Source: Profundicola chukchiensis
GTDB taxonomy: Bacteria > Bacteroidota > Bacteroidia > Flavobacteriales > Weeksellaceae
DNA: 64,000 nucleotides
Reading direction: 5' to 3'
NCBI RefSeq assembly: GCF_029664245.1
Contig: NZ_JANAIE010000001.1
Span: forward strand, 310,001-374,000
Shown here: positions 46,860 through 55,522 of the stretch, in pieces
How the letters are laid out: every line of letters begins with the position of its first letter
Position numbering within the stretch: the stretch's first letter is position 1
The notes under the pieces: generated by a model
Seen by the model: only the letters and a program-made list of their open reading frames with translations
The model's database searches: none
Told to the model about the DNA's origin: nothing
Made by a program: the position numbers and the translations under genes

Positions 46860-46899
46860 AAAGTTACCTCAATGTTAACAAGGTTATCATAGCGTTAAC
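46860..46899. promoter_or_regulatory. PhoB-box-like repeats before the response regulator gene
   Basis: 46860-46878 reads AAAGTTACCTCAATGTTAA, 17/19 identical to 2004-2022, with GTTA cores 11 bp apart (46863, 46874). A second pair of GTTA cores, again 11 bp apart (46883, 46894), follows. Placed about 83 to 120 bases upstream of the response regulator ATG; suggests autoregulation. Confidence 0.5.
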
Positions 46900-46945
46900 A
46901 AATACAAAATGAGCACAATCCACCTATAAAATCGCTGTAGAGTTG

Positions 46946-46953
46946 TATCTTTA
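46946..46953 (+). promoter_or_regulatory. -7-like element of the response regulator gene
   Basis: TATCTTTA, one base off TAnnTTTG, 28 bases upstream of the ATG at 46982. Confidence 0.45.
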
Positions 46954-46981
46954 TGCACGCTTAAAATGCAAACAAAAAAGT

Positions 46982-47656
46982 ATGAGTAAATTCAAGGTTT
47001 TATTAGTTGACGACGAACCAGATATTTTAGAGTTTCTTTCTTATAATTTAATTAAAGAAGGATACATAGTAGAAACAGCAGAAAATGGAATTGAAGGTGT
47101 AAAGAAAGCTAAAATCCTTAAACCAGATTTAATTATTTTAGATGTTATGATGCCTTATATGAATGGCATCGAAGCTTGTGAGCAAATCCGAAGTATTGAA
47201 TCTCTTTCTAATGCGCTGATTGTTTTCTTATCGGCCAGAACCGATGAACTTACCCAATTGAGCGGTTTCGAAACAGGTGCTAATGACTATGTCACCAAAC
47301 CTGTTAAGCCTAAGGTTTTAATGAAGAAGATCGAAGCTCTTCTGCAGTTAAATGCAAAAGAAGAAATGGATGAGGTAATTGAGATCACCGATATTGTTAT
47401 CGATCGCGAAACCTATAAAGTAACCTATAAGGGTGAAGAAATGTCTTTACCTAGAAAGGAATTTGAATTATTATCCCTATTAGCTTCTAACACAAGACGT
47501 GTTTTCAAAAGAGAAGAAATTTTAGAAAAAGTTTGGGGTAATGAGGTGATTGTTGGAGGTAGAACCATCGATGTTCACATTAGAAAACTGAGAGAAAAAT
47601 TTGGAAACGAGCGCTTTACAACCATTAAAGGCGTTGGATACAAAATCAATGATTAG
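46982..47656 (+). CDS. PhoB-like response regulator
   Basis: 224 residues from the ATG at 46982; an earlier TTG would lie within the promoter. Receiver domain (about 1-120): acidic pair in LLVDDEPDI, phosphoacceptor Asp in LIILDVMMPYMNG (about 54), Ser in VFLSARTDE, Lys in YVTKPVKPKVL. OmpR/PhoB winged helix (about 135-222): LPRKEFELLSLLASN, KREEILEKVWG, RTIDVHIRKLREKFG, TIKGVGYKI. It probably binds the 11-bp-phased GTTA repeats upstream. The sensor gene follows 7 bases later. Whether it senses phosphate cannot be read from the sequence. Confidence 0.95.
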   Translation: MSKFKVLLVDDEPDILEFLSYNLIKEGYIVETAENGIEGVKKAKILKPDLIILDVMMPYMNGIEACEQIRSIESLSNALIVFLSARTDELTQLSGFETGANDYVTKPVKPKVLMKKIEALLQLNAKEEMDEVIEITDIVIDRETYKVTYKGEEMSLPRKEFELLSLLASNTRRVFKREEILEKVWGNEVIVGGRTIDVHIRKLREKFGNERFTTIKGVGYKIND

Positions 47657-47663
47657 TTAGTCA

Positions 47664-48698
47664 ATGAAGATTAATTATAACAACATCATATTTGCTGGAT
47701 TAGCCACAGGAGCGCTTGCCTTATTAGTAAAAGCCTTTTGTTATCTATTAGAAATCATATTTAATGTAGAAATTCCAATGTTACCAACGGTATTTTGGGT
47801 TCTACTTTTCGCTAGTGCATTTCTAATGTTGTTATTGACTATCTATTTAAGTTCTAAGTTTCAAACAAAGCGAGATATTTCTCAATTATATGAACTTCTC
47901 CCCGATCTCGATGAAAACAGCCAGCGACCGTCTGATGTTGAAACTTTATCAGAGAAGATTTCAAATATTACCAGCGACAAGACTCAAGAAATCGATGTCT
48001 TAATCGAAAAGGAAAATTATCGTCGTGAGTTTGTGGGAAATGTAGCTCATGAGCTTAAAACGCCGCTATTTTCTATTCAAGGATTTGTTTTAACCTTGAT
48101 TGAAGGCGGTGTAGAAGACATTGAGATTAGAGATAAATACTTAAGCCGCATTAATAAATCGGTTGAAAGATTGACTTACATTGTTCAGGACTTGGATTTA
48201 ATTACGGAGTTGGAATCTGGTAACTTAAAACTAGAAAAAACTTCTTTTGATATTCTTGCGCTTACCGAAGACGTAGTTGATTTATTGGAAAATAAAGCAG
48301 AAGAAAATAATGTTAAGCTCGAAATTGATCGAAATTGCTATGGTCCGATTAATGTATTTGGTGATGCCGAAAAGATTGAACAAGTAGTGACTAATTTAGT
48401 AACCAATGCTATTAATCACTCTCAGAAATCTTCTCATGTATTCATAACTTTCGAGGAGGAGAAAACAAGAGTGAAAACCATTGTAAAAGATACCGGACAA
48501 GGAATTGAACCTGATAAACTTCAACGAATTTTTGAACGATTTTATCGTATCGACCAATCTAGAAGTCGTCGACAAGGTGGATCAGGATTAGGTTTAGCGA
48601 TTGTGAAGCATATCCTAGAAGCTCATAACCAAAAGCCTTATGTGGAGAGCACTTATGGCGAAGGAGCAACTTTCTATTTCTATTTAGATACGCCTTAA
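47664..48698 (+). CDS. PhoR-like sensor histidine kinase
   Basis: 344 residues. Two membrane helices (about 8-30 and 40-62) with only a short loop between, so no large periplasmic sensing domain. Dimerisation/His box in GNVAHELKTPLFSIQGF (about 127-143, phospho-His in AHELKTP), then the ATPase domain: N box TNLVTNAINHS, G1 DTGQGIEPDKL, F box FERFYRID, G2 GGSGLGLAIVKHI. This short two-helix architecture is that of PhoR. Partner of the upstream regulator. Confidence 0.95.
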   Translation: MKINYNNIIFAGLATGALALLVKAFCYLLEIIFNVEIPMLPTVFWVLLFASAFLMLLLTIYLSSKFQTKRDISQLYELLPDLDENSQRPSDVETLSEKISNITSDKTQEIDVLIEKENYRREFVGNVAHELKTPLFSIQGFVLTLIEGGVEDIEIRDKYLSRINKSVERLTYIVQDLDLITELESGNLKLEKTSFDILALTEDVVDLLENKAEENNVKLEIDRNCYGPINVFGDAEKIEQVVTNLVTNAINHSQKSSHVFITFEEEKTRVKTIVKDTGQGIEPDKLQRIFERFYRIDQSRSRRQGGSGLGLAIVKHILEAHNQKPYVESTYGEGATFYFYLDTP

Positions 48699-49060
48699 AG
48701 TTCAAAGGGCTCGAATGCATCAATTAAAATCGTTGATGCTAATCCGTCCGATTTTTTAATCACCACAGCGATATCAAATCTGCATTCTAATTCAATTTCG
48801 TTGATTTCCATGTATTCGTTGGCGGCCTTTACTAAATTCCTCTTTTTGGTTAGATTTACAGCTTCCGTAGGCTCTACAAAAGTATCATAAGCTCTAGCTT
48901 TGACCTCAACAATCGCCAACACATCATCTTTTTGAGCAATAATGTCAATCTCCAATGGATGAAATCGCCAGTTCCTTTCTAGGATTTTATATCCATTAGC
49001 CAAATATTTTTGAGCGATGAACTCTTCGGCTATTCGACCAAAATCATTGTGCTCAGCCAT
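48695..49060 (-). CDS. YraN family (UPF0102) protein
   Basis: 121 residues with a predicted restriction-endonuclease-like fold. The putative metal site is seen as GRIAEEFIAQKYL, HPLEIDIIAQKDDVLAIVEVKAR (Glu, Asp, Glu-Val-Lys pattern, about 32-54). Family members accompany DNA uptake or repair genes but their activity is unresolved. It overlaps the histidine kinase gene tail by 4 bases on the opposite strand. Confidence 0.92.
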   Translation of the reverse strand: MAEHNDFGRIAEEFIAQKYLANGYKILERNWRFHPLEIDIIAQKDDVLAIVEVKARAYDTFVEPTEAVNLTKKRNLVKAANEYMEINEIELECRFDIAVVIKKSDGLASTILIDAFEPFEL

Positions 49061-49076
49061 AATCTGATCTTTAAAC

Positions 49077-50000
49077 TTAATCTAACCATTCAAGGAGAAC
49101 TTCCTTGTCGTTCACCTCAAATGACACTTGTTTTCCTAGCACCAAGGCTCTATTGTCTCCAATATGCCCAGCAGGGAAGTTAAATACCACAGGAATCTTC
49201 AAATCATCTACAAAGGATTCTATAATTTGATTTGAAATTCCATCAAAATCTGATTCGTAGTTTGGATTTTCTTCTCGGGTGTCCATTTTAGTGAAACTTC
49301 CAACAATCACTCCTTTTACTCTTTCGAAAAGTCCACTACGTTTCAACGCCATCATCATACGGTCTAGATGATACCAGTTCTCTTGCCAATCCTCAATAAA
49401 TAATATCAAATCATCTCCCGACAACATGGTTTCACTCCCTAATTGACTATAGAGCATTGATAAGTTTCCACCCACTAATTTCCCTTCTGCCTTTCCTGGC
49501 AAGTCATTAGCAGATTTTTGAAATTCATAACTCAACTTCTCTCCTACCAACACTTGATAAAGAGTTTCATAGGTTTCGTTGGAATAATCTGTATTCAATT
49601 GTTTCGCCGTTACAGCGTGTAAAGTCGGAATATTCAGATTATTTAAATGATTGTGAAATACCGTAATATCAGAATAACCTATTAACCACTTAGGATTCTT
49701 TTTAAATTCAGTGAAATCTAATTGATCAATTAAACGTACCGACCCATAGCCCCCTCTAGCAAACCAAATTGCATCTAAATCTGGATTATTAAGAGCTTCT
49801 TGCACCAATTTAAGCCTATGCTCATCATGTCCTGCATAGAAATAACCAAAATTATGCTCTCTAAATAACTCCTCGGAATATCCTGCTTGCCAATGATTTT
49901 GTTCAATCCAATCGATAGCAAAATCTAACTCATGACGGAAAATTCTCCCCGCAGGAGCTACGATTCCAATTTTAGAATTTGGTTTTAAGGTTTTAGGCAT
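49077..50000 (-). CDS. LD-carboxypeptidase (S66 family)
   Basis: Cytoplasmic serine peptidase that trims the terminal D-Ala of the murein tetrapeptide during wall recycling. 307 residues. The catalytic-Ser motif is KWLIGYSDITVFHNHL (Ser about 110); the N-terminal VGIVAPAGR and the later FIEDWQENWYHLDRMMMAL and VVFNFPAGHIGDNRALVLG blocks (with the Glu and His) fit S66. It lies 16 bases upstream of yraN, probably an operon with the membrane protein before it. Confidence 0.93.
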   Translation of the reverse strand: MPKTLKPNSKIGIVAPAGRIFRHELDFAIDWIEQNHWQAGYSEELFREHNFGYFYAGHDEHRLKLVQEALNNPDLDAIWFARGGYGSVRLIDQLDFTEFKKNPKWLIGYSDITVFHNHLNNLNIPTLHAVTAKQLNTDYSNETYETLYQVLVGEKLSYEFQKSANDLPGKAEGKLVGGNLSMLYSQLGSETMLSGDDLILFIEDWQENWYHLDRMMMALKRSGLFERVKGVIVGSFTKMDTREENPNYESDFDGISNQIIESFVDDLKIPVVFNFPAGHIGDNRALVLGKQVSFEVNDKEVLLEWLD

Positions 50001-50003
50001 ATT

Positions 50004-50765
50004 CTAATATAATTTATTCTCTTCATTGATTTGTTTCCCGGTAAACAGAACATCTTTGATAGCCGGATAATAACAAACATAAGCAAATCCCATAGAAGCA
50101 AATACACCAATTAAACACAAAAAACTACCAATTTGAGCTATCATTCCTATTAAAATAACAAAAAGAATAATCAGCAATGGCTGTTTTAAAGATAGACTCC
50201 AAGACGTGCGTAATGCTTCTATAGCCGAATAATCACCGAAGAAAATTAGATACGGTGCAAAGAAAAGTGCTAAACTCAGCACTATACCAGCGACAAACAT
50301 AACTCCATACATTAAAAACACACTTCCCATTGCTACACCCTCTGCCATAGTACCACCATCTTCAGAAATGCTAGCCATACCCATCATTACTCCACCAAAA
50401 GGCAATGTAATTAACAACATAATTAAAACTGGAATTAGAGTTAAGATTGCTAATTGTGGAAGTTTTTTAAAGCCTCCAAACATATCTCCAATAGACAAAG
50501 ATTCACCACTCTCAACTCGCCTTGCTCCAATAAAAAATCCTAACATTAAAGGATATGCTGTAAATAGAAGTCCAACAATGGTTATCGAGGCAATCGTTAA
50601 AATGATTAAAGCTAAAAAAGCATAAATACTGAAGGTTAACCATTCTTGTTTATAGATTTCCCACCCTCTGCCGAGATAGTTCCCTATATCGAATTGGTAG
50701 CCGTTTTGAAGCTTTTGTTCAACTACTGTTCTGTCAATTACTAATTCTTGATAAACTGTTTCCAT
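50004..50765 (-). CDS. Multi-pass membrane protein, unknown
   Basis: 253 residues, six or so hydrophobic helices (FSIYAFLALIILTIASITIV, LLFTAYPLMLGFFIG, LAILTLIPVLIMLLITLPF, VFLMYGVMFVAGIVLSLALFF, LLIILFVILIGMIAQIGSF, VFASMGFAYVCYYPAI) after a soluble N-terminus. The EALRTSWSLSLKQPL loop between helices resembles DUF975-type or glycerophosphodiesterase-associated membrane domains. No function can be given. The LD-carboxypeptidase gene follows 3 bases later. Confidence 0.8.
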   Translation of the reverse strand: METVYQELVIDRTVVEQKLQNGYQFDIGNYLGRGWEIYKQEWLTFSIYAFLALIILTIASITIVGLLFTAYPLMLGFFIGARRVESGESLSIGDMFGGFKKLPQLAILTLIPVLIMLLITLPFGGVMMGMASISEDGGTMAEGVAMGSVFLMYGVMFVAGIVLSLALFFAPYLIFFGDYSAIEALRTSWSLSLKQPLLIILFVILIGMIAQIGSFLCLIGVFASMGFAYVCYYPAIKDVLFTGKQINEENKLY

Positions 50766-50862
50766 AAAAGTTGTTTTATCAAATATAACAATTCCACACT
50801 CAAAAAAGAATATTAAAATTCTAAGTTAAATGTGGAATTGCTTCAACTTTAATATCTATCTA

Positions 50863-52332
50863 CTATATCGTATAAGAAGTACCGTCTTTACCATCTTTTA
50901 AGGTAATTCCGCCGGCCGCTAATTGATCTCTAATCTGATCTGAAGTGCTCCAGTCTTTATTCTCTCTAGCAGAGTTTCTGAGATCGATAATCAACTGCAT
51001 TGCTGTGTCTAATTTATCGTTCTTGTCGGTGCTAATTGGCTTAAGACCTAATACATCTTCAATGAACTCTTTCATTCTTATCTTTAAGATCGCCTTGTCA
51101 TGCTCATTGATAGTTTCTTTTCCATCTTGAATCAATTGAATCATCTTAGCTCCTTCAAAAAGCTGAGCAATCAACATAGGCGTATTGAAATCATCGTCCA
51201 TTTTCTCGTGACAAGTCGCCACCCAAGACTGAATATCAACGCTAGATTCATCAGAAACACTCAAATTGTCGATTAATCCATAAGCATCCATCAATCGATT
51301 AAAGCCTTTTTCTGAAGCAACTAAAGCATCATTAGATAAATCTAAAACACTTCTATAATGCGCTTGCAACATAAAGAACCTCAACACCATAGGATCAAAT
51401 CCTTTCTCGAAAATATCATTTTCTCCAGAGATTAATTCACGTGGATTAACAATATTCCCGGTTGATTTAGACATCTTTTGACCGTTCATAATCAACATAT
51501 TGGTGTGCATCCAATAGTTAACTGGCGCTTCGCCATTCGCACCTTTGGCTTGTGCAATCTCACACTCGTGATGAGGGAATTTTAAATCCATTCCACCTCC
51601 GTGAATATCAAATCTTTCTCCCAAATACTTCGTGCTCATCACGCTACACTCTAAATGCCAACCTGGGAATCCATCACTCCATGGCGAAGGCCAACGCATG
51701 ATATGCTCTGGAGCTGCTTTCTTCCATAAAGCAAAATCTTGTGGGTTTTTCTTCTCTTGCTGACCGTCAAGCTCACGTGAATTCGCCATTAATTCGTCGA
51801 TATCACGATTACTTAACTCACCGTAGTTGTGGCCTTCTTCGTTATATTTTTTTACGTCAAAATAAACCGAACCATTGCTTTCGTAAGCAAAACCATTATT
51901 GATTAATTTCTTAATCCATTCAATTTGCTCGATTAAATGTCCAGTAGCTGTTGGCTCTACACTTGGCGGAATCGCATTAAATTGTTGCAAAACCTGGTGG
52001 AAATCGTTGGTATATTTCTGTACAATTTCCATTGGCTCTAACTGCGCCAAACGTGCTTTTTTAGAGATTTTATCTTCTCCTGTATCACCATCGCTCTCTA
52101 AATGCCCAACATCTGTAATATTGCGCACATAGCGAACTTTATATCCTAAATGTTTTAGGTATCTAAATACGATATCAAATGATAGAAAAGTTCTTACATT
52201 CCCTAAATGCACATTAGAATACACCGTAGGCCCACACACATACATGCCGACAAAATCAGGTGTAATCGATTCGAATTTCTCCTTTTCTCCGGAGATCGTA
52301 TTGTATATTTTTAGGTTATGTTTTTCTACCAT
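50863..52332 (-). CDS. cysS: Cysteinyl-tRNA synthetase
   Basis: Class Ia enzyme charging tRNA-Cys. 489 residues. Zinc Cys and HIGH box in [20 protein letters not shown] (HLGN, about 28-47), zinc ligands WHLECSVMS and PHHECEIAQ, and the [15 protein letters not shown] loop (about 290-304). The C-terminal anticodon part ends [15 protein letters not shown]. folE lies 12 bases upstream in the same direction. Confidence 0.98.
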   Translation of the reverse strand: MVEKHNLKIYNTISGEKEKFESITPDFVGMYVCGPTVYSNVHLGNVRTFLSFDIVFRYLKHLGYKVRYVRNITDVGHLESDGDTGEDKISKKARLAQLEPMEIVQKYTNDFHQVLQQFNAIPPSVEPTATGHLIEQIEWIKKLINNGFAYESNGSVYFDVKKYNEEGHNYGELSNRDIDELMANSRELDGQQEKKNPQDFALWKKAAPEHIMRWPSPWSDGFPGWHLECSVMSTKYLGERFDIHGGGMDLKFPHHECEIAQAKGANGEAPVNYWMHTNMLIMNGQKMSKSTGNIVNPRELISGENDIFEKGFDPMVLRFFMLQAHYRSVLDLSNDALVASEKGFNRLMDAYGLIDNLSVSDESSVDIQSWVATCHEKMDDDFNTPMLIAQLFEGAKMIQLIQDGKETINEHDKAILKIRMKEFIEDVLGLKPISTDKNDKLDTAMQLIIDLRNSARENKDWSTSDQIRDQLAAGGITLKDGKDGTSYTI

Positions 52333-52344
52333 TTTTATTAGTTT

Positions 52345-53031
52345 TTAAACGTTAAATTTAGTTTGGAAGCCAATGTACTTCAAGAATTCAGCTCTGGTTG
52401 TAGGATCTGTCTTAAAGCATCCTCCTAACTCAGCTGTAATTGTACTACTCTCGATATCTCTAATTCCTCTTGAGTTCACACATAAGTGCTTAGCATCAAT
52501 CACACATGCTACATCTTCTGTTCCTAAAGCTTCTTGCATAGACTTAACAATCTGCATCGTTAAACGCTCTTGAACCTGTGGACGTTTTGCATAATAATCA
52601 ACAATTCTATTGATTTTAGACAAACCAATCACACGACCATTTGAGATGTATCCAACGTGTGCGCGACCTACGATAGGTAAGAAATGATGCTCACAAGTAG
52701 AGTAAACAACAATGTCTTTCTCCACCAACATTTGGTTGTACTTATATTTATTCTCAAAGGTTGACATGCGAGGCATACGCTCTGGGCTCAATCCACCAAA
52801 AACCTCTTTTACAAACATTTTTGCAACTCGGTTAGGCGTTCCCTTCAAGCTATCATCGGTTAAATCTAAGCCCAAAGTGTGCATAATTTCAGCAAAATGA
52901 GACTTGATTTTATCTATTTTTTCTTCTTCACTTATACTGAATGCGTCTTCGCGCATAGGTGTATCGAACTTGCTAGGAATGTGGCCATCGCCCATATCGT
53001 CAAATAATTCCTCCTCTTTATATTCTTTCAT
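52345..53031 (-). CDS. folE: GTP cyclohydrolase I
   Basis: First step of tetrahydrofolate and pterin synthesis. 228 residues, with an N-terminal extension (about 1-40) before the core. Zinc ligands in VVYSTCEHHFLPIVGRAHVGY (about 108-128) and in IDAKHLCVNSRGI (Cys about 183), plus GLSKINRIVDYYAKRPQVQER. A TATTTTTG promoter element lies at 53059-53052; cysS follows. Confidence 0.98.
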   Translation of the reverse strand: MKEYKEEELFDDMGDGHIPSKFDTPMREDAFSISEEEKIDKIKSHFAEIMHTLGLDLTDDSLKGTPNRVAKMFVKEVFGGLSPERMPRMSTFENKYKYNQMLVEKDIVVYSTCEHHFLPIVGRAHVGYISNGRVIGLSKINRIVDYYAKRPQVQERLTMQIVKSMQEALGTEDVACVIDAKHLCVNSRGIRDIESSTITAELGGCFKTDPTTRAEFLKYIGFQTKFNV

Positions 53032-53051
53032 ATTCTTTTCCTTGTAAATAA

Positions 53052-53059
53052 CAAAAATA
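53052..53059 (-). promoter_or_regulatory. -7 promoter element of folE
   Basis: TATTTTTG on the minus strand, 20 bases before the folE ATG. Confidence 0.6.
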
Positions 53060-53075
53060 CTTAAATTTAATGGGT

Positions 53076-53993
53076 TTAAGCTTTCATTTCGAAATGAGTT
53101 AAACTTTTAAAGGTCTTCACTCGATCAGCGATTTCATCTCTTGTTAACTCAGCTAATCTTTCGGTTCCGAATTTCTCTACAGTAAATGAAGCCATAGCCG
53201 AACCATATATAATTGCTCGTTTCATGTTTTCAAACGAATAATCTTGGGTTTTAGCTAAATAGGCAGCATATCCCCCTGCGAATGTATCTCCAGCCCCTGT
53301 TGGGTCAAACACTTCTTCTAATGGTAATGCCGGCGCAAAGAAAACTTCATCTTTATGGAACAATAAAGCTCCGTGCTCCCCTTTCTTAATAATTAAGTAT
53401 TTAGGTCCCATTTCTAGAATAACTTTAGCTGCTTTTCTTAAGCTAAATTCCTTACTTAATTGTCTTGCTTCCTCGTCGTTAATGGTTAAAACATCCACCT
53501 TTTTAATGGTGTTTAAAACATCATCCCAAGCCGTGTCCATCCAGAAATTCATGGTATCTAAAATCACCAATTTAGGTCTTTCGATTTGATCAAAAACAGA
53601 AGACTGAACCAAAGGATGTAGGTTTCCTAACATTAAAACATCAGGAGATTTCCAATGATCTGGCACATTAGGCGTCCAGTTTTCTAATACATTCACTTCC
53701 GTTGCCAATGTATCGCGTGAATTCATATCTAAATGATATTTTCCTTCCCAAAAGAAAGTTTTACCATCTTTAATGACTTCAATTCCTGAAATATCAGTTC
53801 CGTTATCTTTTAAAAGATCTAAATATGATTGAGGGAAATCACCACCAACAACCGAAACGATTCCATTTTCTACATTTAATAAAGAAGATGCCAAACCAAT
53901 GAATGTTCCTGCACCTCCTAAAATTCTGTCTGTTTTACCAAAAGGAGTTTCGATTTTGTCAAATGCGACACTTCCAACGATGAGTAAGCTCAT
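53076..53993 (-). CDS. PfkB family sugar or nucleoside kinase
   Basis: 305 residues from the ATG at 53993 (MSLLIVGSVAFDKI). Ribokinase-like fold: ILGGAGTFIGLASSLL substrate lid region, GEHGALLFHKDEVFFAP, and the PfkB signature DPTGAGDTFAGGYAAYLAK (about 237-255) with the catalytic Asp. Closest in style to adenosine-kinase/ribokinase-type members of Bacteroidota, but the substrate is not fixed by the visible residues. A TATATTTG promoter element at 54016-54009 lies downstream of the alternative earlier TTG start, which is rejected. Confidence 0.92.
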   Translation of the reverse strand: MSLLIVGSVAFDKIETPFGKTDRILGGAGTFIGLASSLLNVENGIVSVVGGDFPQSYLDLLKDNGTDISGIEVIKDGKTFFWEGKYHLDMNSRDTLATEVNVLENWTPNVPDHWKSPDVLMLGNLHPLVQSSVFDQIERPKLVILDTMNFWMDTAWDDVLNTIKKVDVLTINDEEARQLSKEFSLRKAAKVILEMGPKYLIIKKGEHGALLFHKDEVFFAPALPLEEVFDPTGAGDTFAGGYAAYLAKTQDYSFENMKRAIIYGSAMASFTVEKFGTERLAELTRDEIADRVKTFKSLTHFEMKA

Positions 53994-54008
53994 AAAAAAT
54001 ATTTTGTG

Positions 54009-54016
54009 CAAATATA
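54009..54016 (-). promoter_or_regulatory. -7 promoter element of the PfkB kinase gene
   Basis: TATATTTG on the minus strand, 15 bases before the ATG at 53993. Confidence 0.6.
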
Positions 54017-54073
54017 CGCTTTGTATAGAAATCTAAAATTAGATTCCAAGAGAAGCTTACAGCCAAAATCGGA

Positions 54074-55459
54074 TTACATAATCTTCTTAATCCAAGAGAA
54101 ATACTTGTAGGGAGCGTATTTTAATGGCAAATCAATCCATGTAGGTGTGCTTACCACGGCTCGTTTATGAGAAAATGCATCAAAACTATATTTCCCGTGA
54201 TAATTTCCTTGTCCACTATTGCCAACGCCTCCAAAAGGTAAATTATGATTGACAATATGCATTAAAGTATCATTAACACAAACTCCTCCCGAAGTGGTTC
54301 TGGCTAATACTTCTTTAGCGCTAGATGACTTACCGAAGTAGTAAAAAGCCAATGGTTTTGGATGAGTTTTTAAGAATTCATACACCTCATCCATTTGTTC
54401 AAATTCTAGCAAAGGCAAGATAGGCCCAAAAATTTCGTCCTGCATCACTGGACTTTCTAAAGATGGATTTAATAACAAAGTCGGCTCAATAAACTTTTCA
54501 TCCTCACTCGACTTTCCACCTAAAACAATTTCGCCATCCTTCATATAGGCATTTACCCGCTCAAAAGCTTGTGTCGTAACCATTCGTCCGTAATTATTAC
54601 TTTTCTGGATATCTTCCCCAAACATTTTCTTAAGCTCGATTTCAATTTGCTCAACCAATTTTTTGCGTTGACTTTTATGAACCCAAACATGATCTGGCGC
54701 AATACAAGTTTGACCAGAGTTCACGGTTTTACCCCAAATAATTCTTCTTGCTGCAACTTCTATATTCGCGTTGTCATCTACAATACACGGACTTTTACCA
54801 CCTAATTCCAATACTACCTTAGACAAATGCTTTCCAAATGCTTGCGCAAAGATGCTTCCTACCTTAGAACTCCCTGTGAAAAACACAATATCAAACGGAA
54901 TCTCAAATAAAACTTCATTGGTTTCTCGCCCTCCTTGGATCGCAGCGATATAATTCACGTCAAAGGTTTCGCTAATCATTTCCTCTAAGACTTTAGCTAC
55001 ATTGGGCGCATCTGGAGAAGGTTTAATAATGGCACAATTCCCAGCGCTTATGGCTCCAATCAATGGGTTTATCAAAAGTTGAAAAGGATAATTCCATGGC
55101 GATACGATTAATGCCTGTCCCAATGGCTCTAGGATTAACTTGCTCGAAGATGGCATTAAAACCATAGGCGAGCTAACCGATTCGCTTTTTGACCAAGAAT
55201 TAATGTTTTTAAGATGATTATCTAGTTCAGATAAAACAATTCCAATCTCTGTTAGATAAGCTTCTTCATAGCTTTTATGTAGATCCTGCCACAACGCATC
55301 AACTATCTTTTTTTCAAACTTAAGAATAGCAGATTTTAATTTTTTTAATTGACTTTTCCTAAAGGCGATTGACTTAGTTTCCTGTGCTTGAAAATAGTTT
55401 TTCTGTGCGTCGAATAGAAAGTTAATTCTGTCTTTTGATGTCTCTGAAATGGAACTCAT
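54074..55459 (-). CDS. Aldehyde dehydrogenase
   Basis: NAD(P)-dependent aldehyde dehydrogenase, 461 residues. Conserved blocks: VSPWNYPFQLLINPLIGAI (about 119-137), FFTGSSKVGSIFAQAFGKHL (about 195-214), catalytic Glu in VVLELGGKSPCIV (about 216-228), nucleophile Cys in VNSGQTCIAPDHV (about 247-259), QDEIFGPILP (about 340-349). The short length and a C-terminal hydrophobic tail (YKYFSWIKKIM) resemble the fatty-aldehyde (ALDH3-like) subfamily. Substrate unknown. Confidence 0.93.
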   Translation of the reverse strand: MSSISETSKDRINFLFDAQKNYFQAQETKSIAFRKSQLKKLKSAILKFEKKIVDALWQDLHKSYEEAYLTEIGIVLSELDNHLKNINSWSKSESVSSPMVLMPSSSKLILEPLGQALIVSPWNYPFQLLINPLIGAISAGNCAIIKPSPDAPNVAKVLEEMISETFDVNYIAAIQGGRETNEVLFEIPFDIVFFTGSSKVGSIFAQAFGKHLSKVVLELGGKSPCIVDDNANIEVAARRIIWGKTVNSGQTCIAPDHVWVHKSQRKKLVEQIEIELKKMFGEDIQKSNNYGRMVTTQAFERVNAYMKDGEIVLGGKSSEDEKFIEPTLLLNPSLESPVMQDEIFGPILPLLEFEQMDEVYEFLKTHPKPLAFYYFGKSSSAKEVLARTTSGGVCVNDTLMHIVNHNLPFGGVGNSGQGNYHGKYSFDAFSHKRAVVSTPTWIDLPLKYAPYKYFSWIKKIM

Positions 55460-55522
55460 AATTTTGGAATTATTGAACTATGTAATATAGTGATTTTTCA
55501 CTAGAAAGTCGGCTTTACCAAT

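Noticed and set aside
46808-46899. A riboswitch in the TonB receptor leader
   Set aside because: The leader between the probable promoter and the start codon is about 20 bases, too short; the sequence is better explained as protein-binding direct repeats.
53090-53101. CATTTCGAAATG palindrome as an operator
   Set aside because: It lies in the last codons of the PfkB kinase gene and has no promoter nearby; likely chance.
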